This document shows, piece after piece, positions 22,766 through 30,553 of a stretch of DNA of 45,692 nt. Location: positions 1 to 45,692 of the forward strand of contig JAZQIW010000009.1 of assembly GCA_045541355.1 (NCBI GenBank), read 5' to 3'. A program made the translations under genes and the position numbers. The notes beneath the pieces are model-generated. The model was not told where the DNA came from and made no database searches. It saw only the letters and a program-made list of their open reading frames with translations. How positions within the stretch are numbered: position 1 is the first letter of the stretch; each line of letters begins with the position of its first letter. Source of the stretch: UMGS1387 sp045541355. GTDB lineage: Bacteria; Bacillota; Clostridia; Oscillospirales; CAG-382.

Positions 22766-23977
22766 ATGAAAAGAATACTTGTGGTTGGAGCCGGAGAATA
22801 TCAAACAACGCTTATTAAAAGAATTGTTGAACTTGGGTATGAGGCATACTGTGTGGATTATAACAAGAATGCAGTTGGTTTCAAATATGCTACGGGCTAT
22901 AAAATCATTGATATAATGGACGAAGAAGCGTGTCTTGAATATGCAAAAGAGCTTATGATAGATGCAGTGATGACTTACGGTGCTACAATTTCGTTGCCTA
23001 CCGTTGCATATATTGGTGAAAAAATGAATCTTCCCGCATTGCCTGTTGAAACTGCAGAAATATCAAAGAGCAAATACAAAATTAAAAAACGCTTTGATGA
23101 ATGCGGCCTTAATATTAAGGGTGATTTTTTTGAAATGTATTCTCCGGATGATGCAAAGAAACATACTTTTTCATATCCGTGCGTGGTTAAACCGAGTGAT
23201 GGCTCGGGAAGTAAGGGCGTTTGTCTTGTGAAGAATGAAAGTGAGCTTTCCGAAGCACTGAATTATGCATTTGAATCTGCACGTTTCGGAGAGGTTTACT
23301 GTGAAGGCTTTGTTGAAGGAGAAGAGTATAGTGTAGAAGTTTTCGTTTGTAATGAAAAAGTATATGTTTACGCTATTGTAAAAACAACCTTTACGAGAAC
23401 AGGAAACTCAAATGATGAAATTTCCTATGGTCATAGAACCCCATCGGGACTTAGTGAAGAAACAGAAAAGCTGATTGAAGAAGAAGCAATAAAGGCAGTA
23501 AGGGCTCTTGGCGTAAACATGGGAAGCGTAAACTTTGATGTGATGCTGAGTAAGGATGAAGGTCTGCCTTACATAATAGACTGCGGCGTTCGTATCGGTC
23601 AAAACCTTATAGCATCGCACCTTGTGCCTCTATCAAGAGGAGTAAGTGTTATAGATAATACAATAAAGCTTGCTTTGTCACAGGATGTTGATGCGCAGCC
23701 AAAAAAGAAAGAAAATGTTGCCACAAGACTTCTTATATATAATCCCGGAATTATCAGAGAAATTAAAGATATGAGTGATGTTATAGGCAAAAACGGGGTG
23801 CTGGATGTTGTCATGAGAAAACACGTGGGTGATGTTCAAAGGGTGTATACTGACAAATCCGATAATTGCGGTTGGGTAATAGCAGCGGGAAACACACCCG
23901 ATGAGGCCGAGGAAAATGCACAAAGAGCAAAGGAACTGCTAAGACAGTATATTGTAATAGCATCTGCGGAGGAATAG
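22766..23977 (+). CDS. ATP-grasp ligase, second of a tandem pair
   Basis: 403 residues, clearly paralogous to the preceding gene along its whole length (KRILVVGAGEYQ opening, NKNAVGFKYATGY, EEACLEYAKE). It has VKP with the grasp lysine at 142, glycine loop SDGSGSKG, FVEGEEYSVEVF, and GSVNFDV before YIIDCGVRIGQN (269-280), again with D-x-G where ExN is usual. Segments around 205-225, which would line the substrate pocket, differ strongly from the first copy, so a different substrate is likely. AAAGGT lies about 9 bases before the ATG. The pair probably arose by tandem duplication and divergence. The sugar transferase follows 3 bases after its stop, which indicates cotranslation. Confidence 0.85.
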   Translation: MKRILVVGAGEYQTTLIKRIVELGYEAYCVDYNKNAVGFKYATGYKIIDIMDEEACLEYAKELMIDAVMTYGATISLPTVAYIGEKMNLPALPVETAEISKSKYKIKKRFDECGLNIKGDFFEMYSPDDAKKHTFSYPCVVKPSDGSGSKGVCLVKNESELSEALNYAFESARFGEVYCEGFVEGEEYSVEVFVCNEKVYVYAIVKTTFTRTGNSNDEISYGHRTPSGLSEETEKLIEEEAIKAVRALGVNMGSVNFDVMLSKDEGLPYIIDCGVRIGQNLIASHLVPLSRGVSVIDNTIKLALSQDVDAQPKKKENVATRLLIYNPGIIREIKDMSDVIGKNGVLDVVMRKHVGDVQRVYTDKSDNCGWVIAAGNTPDEAEENAQRAKELLRQYIVIASAEE

Positions 23978-23980
23978 ACA

Positions 23981-24682
23981 ATGAACAAAAAAATGCGATA
24001 TAACAGCTTTTATGTTAAGGTTGTAAAAAGAGCGGCAGACATAATAATAGGACTTGTGGCGTTGCCGTTCCTTGCGATAATTGTTGCAATTGTGGGAATT
24101 GCAATAAAACTTGATGACGGCGGTCCTGTTTTTTATAAAGCAAAACGAATAGGAAAAAACAGTGTCATTTTTGATATGTATAAATTCCGTTCAATGATAG
24201 TGAACGCACCTAACCTTACCAATAAAGACGGAAGTACATATAATGCACCTGATGATGAGAGGGTTACGAAGGTGGGAAAGTTTATAAGAAAAACGAGTAT
24301 TGACGAGTTGCCTCAGTTTTTCAATGTTCTCATTGGTAATATGACCTTTATCGGTCCCCGAGCAAGCGGTGCGGGTGCTTTGGGTACATATCTTCCTGAT
24401 GAAGAAGGCAAAATGCTTGTAAAGCCCGGTATTACAGGATTTACTCAGGCATACTTCAGAAACGGTCTTACAGTAAGAGAAAAAAGGCTTAAAGATGCCT
24501 GGTATGCCGAGAATGTAACATTCGGTCTTGATGTTAAGATTTTCTTCAAGACGATAGTAACCGTTCTTAAAAGAGAACAGGTTTATACAAATGCGGCGGG
24601 AACATCGACCAAGGAACTGTATGTTGATAATACGGTGATTGAAAGCGTATCGGTCGGCAATACAGAGAATAAAGGAGAATAA
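23981..24682 (+). CDS. Initiating phosphoglycosyl transferase (PglC/CapM/WcaJ-type)
   Basis: 233 residues of the monotopic bacterial sugar transferase family, which moves a sugar-1-phosphate from a UDP-sugar to undecaprenyl phosphate and so starts the repeat unit on the inner membrane face. Seen: the basic KRAADI start, one re-entrant hydrophobic segment (about 20-43) with proline at 29, GPVFYKAKRIGKN, FDMYKFRSM, the catalytic Asp-Glu pair in TSIDELPQ (D108, E109), IGPRAS, and KPGITGF. It lacks the four extra helices of WbaP/WcaJ long forms, like PglC and CapM. The C-terminal tail (about 200-233) is longer than in PglC. It follows the second ATP-grasp gene by 3 bases and precedes a WbuB-like glycosyltransferase. 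Confidence 0.95.
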   Translation: MNKKMRYNSFYVKVVKRAADIIIGLVALPFLAIIVAIVGIAIKLDDGGPVFYKAKRIGKNSVIFDMYKFRSMIVNAPNLTNKDGSTYNAPDDERVTKVGKFIRKTSIDELPQFFNVLIGNMTFIGPRASGAGALGTYLPDEEGKMLVKPGITGFTQAYFRNGLTVREKRLKDAWYAENVTFGLDVKIFFKTIVTVLKREQVYTNAAGTSTKELYVDNTVIESVSVGNTENKGE

Positions 24683-24714
24683 TAAAAGACTTTTTCGGAA
24701 GGTGAAAAAGATAA

Positions 24715-25959
24715 ATGAAAGTATTGTTTTTAGAAGCGTATTTCAAACCCGAAAAAACATCGGGGGCACATATTGCGGAAAACATGAGGGTTGCTCTTGC
24801 CGAAAAAGGGCATGATATGATTATATATGCACCTACTCCTACAAGAGGCGTTAGTGACGAAATAAGAAAAGAATACAAAAAGAGAAAGCATGAAAAGGAT
24901 TATAACGATAAGGCAGACATTCACCGCTATTATATGTTTAAGGAAGGTAGAAATCCTCTGCTTAGAGCAGCAAGATACGCCTTGATTGAAGCACGCCTTT
25001 TGCTGTGCGGCATAACTTGCAAGACAGCAGATATTCTTCCAATGGGAAGTACACCTCCGATAAACGGACTCATGGCAACATTAATTAAAAAAATCAAGAA
25101 AATACCTTTTGTTTATACAATTAATGATCTTTTTCCCGATTCTCTTGTCAGCACCGGAATGACGCGCGAGGGCTCGATTTTGTGGAAAATAGGAAATTGG
25201 GTTTCAAATGTTACTTATAAGAATTCCTCACATATAATTGTCATTTCCGAAAGCCTGAAGGATAAGCTTGTAGGAAAAGGAGTGCCTGCTGAAAAAATAA
25301 GTGTAGTTTATAATTGGATTGATACGGATAAAACAGTTCCCGTTAAAAGAGAAGATAATACTCTGTTTGATGAGTTTGATTTTTCAAGGGATAAGTTTTA
25401 TATAACTTATGCAGGAAATCTCGGCAATTCTCAGAATGTTGATATTGTTGTAGACTGTGCCGAAAGGCTTAAAGAGTATTCCGATATTCAGTTTGTGATT
25501 TTCGGAGACGGAAGCGAGAAGGAACGGCTTGAAAAAAGGATTGAAGAAAGCTGTCTTGAAAACATAAAGTTGTTTCCCATGCAGCCGGCGGACAGAGTTT
25601 CTGAGGTTTACAGCCTCGGCGATGCTTCCTTTGTAATCTGCAAAAAGGGTGTCGGCGGAGGGGCTTTTCCCAGTAAAGCCGCAAGCATTATGGCAACGGG
25701 TACGGCGGTAATTGCCTCTTTTGATACAGACTCTGACCTTTGCAGAACGGTAGAAGAAGGAAAAGCGGGAGTTTGTGCCGAGGCAGAAAATGCTGACGAG
25801 GCGGTTGCGGCAATTCTCAGACTGTACAATGACAGAGATTTCTGCCGGGAGTGCGGCGATAATGCAAGAAAGCTTGCCTGCTCAAAGTTTTCTAAAGAAA
25901 CAGGCGTTGCAAAGAGAATTGAAATATATGAAATGTATTCAAGAAAGATGGAAAAATAG
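24715..25959 (+). CDS. GT4-family glycosyltransferase, WbuB/CapL-like
   Basis: 414 residues, GT-B fold. The opening FLEAYFKPEKTSGAH, the TINDLFPDSLVSTG segment and VSVVYNWIDTD followed by FYITYAGNLGNSQN are characteristic of WbuB-type enzymes; FGDGSEKERLE and FPSKAASIMATGTAVIAS are the GT4 nucleotide-sugar region. WbuB and CapL relatives occur beside the FnlABC/CapEFG genes and are held to add L-FucNAc as the second sugar. The CapE/F/G genes downstream fit that role here. It is cytosolic and membrane-associated. AAGGTG lies about 12 bases before the ATG. Linkage is not determinable. Confidence 0.88.
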   Translation: MKVLFLEAYFKPEKTSGAHIAENMRVALAEKGHDMIIYAPTPTRGVSDEIRKEYKKRKHEKDYNDKADIHRYYMFKEGRNPLLRAARYALIEARLLLCGITCKTADILPMGSTPPINGLMATLIKKIKKIPFVYTINDLFPDSLVSTGMTREGSILWKIGNWVSNVTYKNSSHIIVISESLKDKLVGKGVPAEKISVVYNWIDTDKTVPVKREDNTLFDEFDFSRDKFYITYAGNLGNSQNVDIVVDCAERLKEYSDIQFVIFGDGSEKERLEKRIEESCLENIKLFPMQPADRVSEVYSLGDASFVICKKGVGGGAFPSKAASIMATGTAVIASFDTDSDLCRTVEEGKAGVCAEAENADEAVAAILRLYNDRDFCRECGDNARKLACSKFSKETGVAKRIEIYEMYSRKMEK

Positions 25960-25962
25960 ATT

Positions 25963-26592
25963 ATGGAACGAATAAAAAAACTTTTGCGAATGCTGCTCGG
26001 CTATCCCAAAAGACTTTTTAACGGAATATCTTTTCGCGCGACGGTTGTTGACTCGAAAATAGATAAAAAAGCAAAGATTCAGCATGGTGCAATCGTAAAA
26101 TATTGCAGTGTGGGAAAATATACATATATTTCTGCAAGAAGCAGTGCCATATATGCAAATATCGGTAGTTTTTGCTCTATTGCATCAGGTGTCGGTATTG
26201 GCGGCGGGGCACACAAACTTGATGCTGTGTCGACCTCTCCTGTATTCAACAGAGGAAGAAATATCTTTGGTAAAAACTTTGCAGGCATTGAGTTTTCTCC
26301 ATATAAAACTACTGAAATAGGAAACGATGTATGGATTGGAAACAGGGCAATGGTTTTACAGGGTGTTACAATCGGTGACGGTGCAGTGGTCGGAGCAGGC
26401 TCTGTTGTCACAAAGGACGTAGAACCGTACACTATTGTTGCAGGCAATCCTGCAAGAGTTATCAGAAAGCGTTTCGATGATGAAACAGTAGAAAAACTGA
26501 TGAAAATCAAGTGGTGGGATATGTCCGACGAGGATATAAAAAAATACGGACAGTATTTTGATAATCCCGAAAAATTGTTAGAAAAGATATGA
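25963..26592 (+). CDS. Left-handed beta-helix O-acetyltransferase (CatB/XAT type)
   Basis: 209 residues with hexapeptide repeats of the xenobiotic acetyltransferase subfamily. SVGKYTYIS through IGSFCSIASGVGI forms the first coils, an extended loop carries GGGAHKLDAVSTSP with the presumed catalytic His, and the later coils are IGNDVWIGNRAMVLQGVTIGDGAVVGAGSVVTKDV and YTIVAGNPARVIRKRF. The end (IKWWDMSDEDIKKY) is the usual XAT tail. It probably acetylates a sugar of the repeat using acetyl-CoA in the cytosol. It starts 3 bases after the previous stop with a poor ribosome site, so translation is likely coupled. Confidence 0.9.
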   Translation: MERIKKLLRMLLGYPKRLFNGISFRATVVDSKIDKKAKIQHGAIVKYCSVGKYTYISARSSAIYANIGSFCSIASGVGIGGGAHKLDAVSTSPVFNRGRNIFGKNFAGIEFSPYKTTEIGNDVWIGNRAMVLQGVTIGDGAVVGAGSVVTKDVEPYTIVAGNPARVIRKRFDDETVEKLMKIKWWDMSDEDIKKYGQYFDNPEKLLEKI

Positions 26593-26606
26593 GGAGATAA
26601 TAAAGT

Positions 26607-27755
26607 ATGAAAATAATGCATTTGATGCTTGCTTGCTTTTATATTGATAATTATTCATATCAAGAAAACCTTTTGCCAAAGTACCATAAAAAACAAGGTC
26701 ATGATGTTGAAATTGTCGCATCACTCTTTACTTTTGATGAAAACGGCAAGGGAAAATGGCTTCCCAAAGCAGACAAATACATAAATGAAAACGGCATTCC
26801 CGTAACGCGCCTTGATTTTAAAAAAGGAAAAACATCAAAAACTCTCAGAAGATATGTAGGTCTTGAAAAGGAACTTAATCGCTTTTCACCTGATATTATT
26901 TTTATTCACGGTGTTCAGTTCAGTGACATTAACATAGTCGTAAAGTATCTTAAAAAGCATAAGGAAGTAAAGGTTTTTGCCGATAATCATTCAGATTTTT
27001 CAAACAGCGCAAAGAGCTTTTTGTCAAAAACAGTTCAACATGGTATTTTGTGGAGAAAATGTGCACAAAAAATCAATCCCTTTGTTACAAAGTTTTACGG
27101 CGTGCTTCCTGCAAGAGTTGAGTTCTTGAAGAACATGTATAAGCTTCCCGAAAATAAGGTTGAGCTTCTTGTTATGGGTGCTGACGATGATATTATTCAA
27201 AAGGCACTTGAGCCGGATGTTGTTGAAAATAAAAGAGAGGAATACGGTCTTTCAAATGAAGATATTGTAATTATGACCGGCGGCAAAATCGACAGTAATA
27301 AGCCGCAGACAATACTTTTGATGGAAGCAATCAACAGCATTGATGATCCAAGAGTTAAGCTTTTGGTATTCGGAACCGTCTCAAAAGAATTAAAAGAATC
27401 TTTTGATGAACAGCTTAGTGATAAAGTTAGGTTTATCGGCTGGAAGAAATCGGATGAGATTTATAATGAATTTGCCGTGGCAGATGTTGTTGCCTTTCCC
27501 GGCTTGCATTCGGTTCTTTGGGAACAGGCGGTTGGAATGGGAAAACCGTGTATTTTCAGAAGGATAGAGGGCTTTACTCACGTTGATTTGGGAGGAAACT
27601 GTATGTTTTTTGAAGATCACACAGCAGAATCCTATTGTAAGGTCATTAAGAATGCAATTTCTAACGTTGACAATCTTAAAGAATCGGCACAGAATAAAGG
27701 TCTGGAAATGTTTTCATATGATAAAATAGCAAAGAGAAGTATTGGAGGAAATTAA
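26607..27755 (+). CDS. Glycosyltransferase, GT4-like GT-B fold
   Basis: 382 residues. An N-terminal Rossmann half (MKIMHLMLACFYIDNYSYQENLLPKY, DIIFIHGVQ), then IVIMTGGKIDSNKPQTILLMEAI and LLVFGTVSKELKESF, which correspond to the donor-binding half. Instead of the common EPFG motif it has VAFPGLHSVLWEQAVGMGKPCIF, where the glutamate sits at the usual ribose-binding position. This marks it as a divergent GT4-type enzyme. It presumably adds a later sugar of the repeat on the cytosolic face. GGAG is 10 bases before the ATG, and its last codons overlap the ribosome site of the next gene. Confidence 0.82.
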   Translation: MKIMHLMLACFYIDNYSYQENLLPKYHKKQGHDVEIVASLFTFDENGKGKWLPKADKYINENGIPVTRLDFKKGKTSKTLRRYVGLEKELNRFSPDIIFIHGVQFSDINIVVKYLKKHKEVKVFADNHSDFSNSAKSFLSKTVQHGILWRKCAQKINPFVTKFYGVLPARVEFLKNMYKLPENKVELLVMGADDDIIQKALEPDVVENKREEYGLSNEDIVIMTGGKIDSNKPQTILLMEAINSIDDPRVKLLVFGTVSKELKESFDEQLSDKVRFIGWKKSDEIYNEFAVADVVAFPGLHSVLWEQAVGMGKPCIFRRIEGFTHVDLGGNCMFFEDHTAESYCKVIKNAISNVDNLKESAQNKGLEMFSYDKIAKRSIGGN

Positions 27756-27756
27756 A

Positions 27757-29079
27757 ATGAGTCTTTATGAAAAGATTTTAAAAAAGGAAGAAAACTTGTC
27801 CTTAGTAGGTCTTGGATATGTTGGTATGCCTATTGCTGTTGCATTTGCGGCAAAGGGCGTTAATGTTATCGGCTTTGATCTCAATAAAGCAAAAATTGAA
27901 CTTTATAAATCGGGTGTTGACCCCACAAATGAGGTCGGTGATGAGGTAATAAAGAATACAACCGTTGACTTTACATCCGATGAAACAAGACTTCGCGAAG
28001 CAAAATTTCATGTTGTTGCAGTTCCTACCCCCGTAAATACAGACCATACCCCTGATCTTACTCCCGTTATCGGTGCGAGTGAAATCGTTGGAAGAAACCT
28101 TGTAAAAGGTTCTATTGTTGTTTATGAATCCACCGTTTATCCCGGTGTAACAGAGGATGTTTGTATTCCTATTCTTGAAAAGGAATCGGGACTCAAGTGC
28201 GGCGTTGATTTTAAGGTTGGATACAGCCCCGAAAGAATCAATCCCGGCGATAAGGTTCATAGACTCGAAAACATTAAAAAGATTGTTTCGGGTATGGACA
28301 AAGAATCACTTGAAGAGATTAAGAATGTTTATGATATTGTAATTGAGGTTGGTACATATCCTGTTTCCACAATTAAAACCGCTGAAGCTGTAAAGGTTGT
28401 TGAGAATAGTCAGCGAGATATCAATATTGCGTTTATGAATGAACTTGCAATGGTGTTCGACAGAATGGGTATTGATACAAACGAAGTTGTAGACGGTATG
28501 AATACAAAGTGGAATGCTCTTGGCTTCAGACCGGGTCTTGTCGGCGGTCACTGTATCGGCGTCGACCCCTACTACTTCACATACGAAGCAGAAAAGCTCG
28601 GATATCATAGCCAGATTATTCTCAACGGTAGAATCGTGAATGACGGCATGGGCAAGTTCGTAGCAGATGCTGCAATTAAAAATATGATTGCTGTCGGACA
28701 GGCTCCTAAAAAGTCAAAGGTTGTTATTCTTGGTCTTACATTTAAGGAAAATTGCCCCGATACAAGAAACAGCAAGGTTGATGATATAATAAAGCGCCTT
28801 AATGAATATGATATCACACCAATTGTCGTTGACCCCTGGGCAAGCGAAAGAGATGCAATGCACGAGTACGGTGTAACCCTTACAAAGCTTGAAGATGTAA
28901 AGGATGCAGACTGTGTAATTGTTGCAGTTGCTCATAATGAATTCAAGGAACTTGGACTTGATAAGATTAAAGGACTCTTTAAGAATGTGCCGGATTGTGA
29001 AAAGGTGCTTGTAGACGTCAAGGGTCTGTATACAGTAAAAGCACTTGAAGAATCCGAAATGAAGTACTGGCGTCTGTAA
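27757..29079 (+). CDS. UDP-N-acetylhexosamine 6-dehydrogenase (TviB/WecC family)
   Basis: 440 residues from the ATG at 27757, about 8 bases after GGAGGAA. An NAD-dependent four-electron oxidase that turns the C6 hydroxyl of a UDP-sugar into a carboxylate. Seen: GLGYVG (18-23), VPTPVN, YESTVYPG, the YSPERINPGDK block (156-166) typical of N-acetylhexosamine enzymes, the conserved lysine of KTAEAVKVVEN, the catalytic cysteine C266 in GGHCIGVDPYY, and LGLTFKENCPDTRN. The sequence style is closer to TviB and WbpA (UDP-GlcNAc) than to Ugd. No UDP-GlcNAc 2-epimerase other than the CapG homologue is nearby, so UDP-GlcNAcA or a C4 epimer is the likely product. The next gene may act on that carboxylate. 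Confidence 0.93.
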   Translation: MSLYEKILKKEENLSLVGLGYVGMPIAVAFAAKGVNVIGFDLNKAKIELYKSGVDPTNEVGDEVIKNTTVDFTSDETRLREAKFHVVAVPTPVNTDHTPDLTPVIGASEIVGRNLVKGSIVVYESTVYPGVTEDVCIPILEKESGLKCGVDFKVGYSPERINPGDKVHRLENIKKIVSGMDKESLEEIKNVYDIVIEVGTYPVSTIKTAEAVKVVENSQRDINIAFMNELAMVFDRMGIDTNEVVDGMNTKWNALGFRPGLVGGHCIGVDPYYFTYEAEKLGYHSQIILNGRIVNDGMGKFVADAAIKNMIAVGQAPKKSKVVILGLTFKENCPDTRNSKVDDIIKRLNEYDITPIVVDPWASERDAMHEYGVTLTKLEDVKDADCVIVAVAHNEFKELGLDKIKGLFKNVPDCEKVLVDVKGLYTVKALEESEMKYWRL

Positions 29080-29109
29080 TTTGCTGAAAAAAGAAGGTTA
29101 AGTATAAGA

Positions 29110-30549
29110 ATGACGGATATTTCAAAGAAGCAGTATTTGTTGTCATCGTGCAGACTTGAAAGAGAAGGAATGCAGGAGTATAGTTTTGGGAGAATGTACT
29201 TATACTTTGGCAATGATCTTGCCGTTAATAAGTGCAGGACATCTGACGGTAAAGAGGTTTTGTTGCTTGGAAATGCTTTTTGTGCAGATCAAGCAGAAAA
29301 GAACGCTCTTGAGGATGTTGAAAGCTGTACCGAAGATCAGCTTGAAAATGTGACTCGTTTTTGGACCGGAAGATGGGTAGTTGTGACCTCATCCTGTTTG
29401 TTTTGCGATGCGTGTACTCTGATGGGGGCATACTATATAAATAAAGACGGAAACTTTTATGTTTCTTCCTCTCTTGCATTGCTTTCCAATGTGCTTGGGA
29501 TACATAGTAATTCAAGTGCTAAAGAATTTGGTCTCACTTGGCACTTTGCTCCGGATACGATTCTTGATGACGTAAAAGCACTTATCTGTACACAAAGATT
29601 GAACTTGTTTGATGATTATTGTGAAGCTGAGTTCTTAGATTGGATAAATGTAAGCAATAAAAAGCTTTCTACCGAGGAAAAATGTGAAAAAGTTGCAAGC
29701 ATGCTTGTGAATTCAGCTAAGAATATTAGTGCTTTTTCAAAGAGAAGGATTGTTCTTGCGTTAACGGGCGGGAAGGATTCAAGGGTTACTTTTTGTGCCC
29801 TTGTAAAATCAGGTGTTCCTTTCAGCACATATACTGCACAGCATCAGAATATCAGTTCTTCTGACAGGACTATTCCTTTAAAGCTTTCCAAACGCTTTGG
29901 AATTGAACACAAGTATATCAAAAAGAATAAACTAAGTACCGAAAAATTTGAAGATTATAAGCTTTTTACCAAAGGAAACAGTAACGGTGCAGATGCTCAT
30001 TTTTATGCCTGTAATCAGTTTTCACAGATTCCTTCGGATGCTGTTGTTATAAGAAGCGGTTTGTACGAAGCGGGACAGACATATTCAAGAAGCTTGTGCG
30101 AAAATTCTTTGGAAAGCTTGTACAATGGCTTGACGCGGTATTATTCCGATTTAAATGAGAATGGCTCTCAAAAAGAATCTTTTGAGAAATGGATCGATTA
30201 TTTAAAAAATAATCCCATAGAAGGTATTGATTTCAGAGACAGGCTTTATATTGAGCAGAGAGCAGGTTGTTGGGTATCGGCAATTGAACAGTCGCTTGAT
30301 ATGAACGATTTTATGTCAATTCAGATTGCAAACTGTAAAGAGCTTTTGTCTGTTTTGCTTTGCTGTAATGAGCAAGAAAGAAAAGAACTTTCGCTTTCGT
30401 ACCAAACAATGAAATTGCTTGAGCCGGAAGCACTTGAATATGATGTTAATAAAACGCATTTTATTGATAAGCTTATTCGAATCAGACAGATAGCCAAGAA
30501 CCCTGTTGCCAAATTAAAGAACTATATCAATAAAAGGAAAAAAAGGTAG
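29110..30549 (+). CDS. Asparagine-synthase-like PP-loop enzyme lacking the glutaminase cysteine
   Basis: 479 residues. Residues 205-330 form the AsnB-type synthetase core with the PP-loop LTGGKDSR (218-225) that binds pyrophosphate during adenylation. The first 130 residues keep the late strands of a class II glutaminase domain (RFWTGRWVVV, CDACTLMGAYY) but do not begin with the catalytic Met-Cys, so glutamine hydrolysis is unlikely. Such shortened AsnB-like proteins occur in polysaccharide loci. Directly after a UDP-hexosaminuronate dehydrogenase, a role in amidating the uronic acid (as proposed for WbpS of Pseudomonas aeruginosa O6) is the best guess, with free ammonia or an amine as donor. 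AAGGTT precedes the ATG weakly. Composition is more AT-rich than the housekeeping part. Confidence 0.75.
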   Translation: MTDISKKQYLLSSCRLEREGMQEYSFGRMYLYFGNDLAVNKCRTSDGKEVLLLGNAFCADQAEKNALEDVESCTEDQLENVTRFWTGRWVVVTSSCLFCDACTLMGAYYINKDGNFYVSSSLALLSNVLGIHSNSSAKEFGLTWHFAPDTILDDVKALICTQRLNLFDDYCEAEFLDWINVSNKKLSTEEKCEKVASMLVNSAKNISAFSKRRIVLALTGGKDSRVTFCALVKSGVPFSTYTAQHQNISSSDRTIPLKLSKRFGIEHKYIKKNKLSTEKFEDYKLFTKGNSNGADAHFYACNQFSQIPSDAVVIRSGLYEAGQTYSRSLCENSLESLYNGLTRYYSDLNENGSQKESFEKWIDYLKNNPIEGIDFRDRLYIEQRAGCWVSAIEQSLDMNDFMSIQIANCKELLSVLLCCNEQERKELSLSYQTMKLLEPEALEYDVNKTHFIDKLIRIRQIAKNPVAKLKNYINKRKKR

Positions 30550-30553
30550 AATA

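Noticed and set aside
23981..24682. Sugar transferase considered as a full WbaP/WcaJ with five helices
   Set aside because: Only one hydrophobic segment precedes the catalytic domain, as in PglC/CapM.
29110..30549. PP-loop protein considered as true asparagine synthetase AsnB
   Set aside because: No Met-Cys at the N-terminus, a shortened glutaminase domain, and a location inside a polysaccharide locus.
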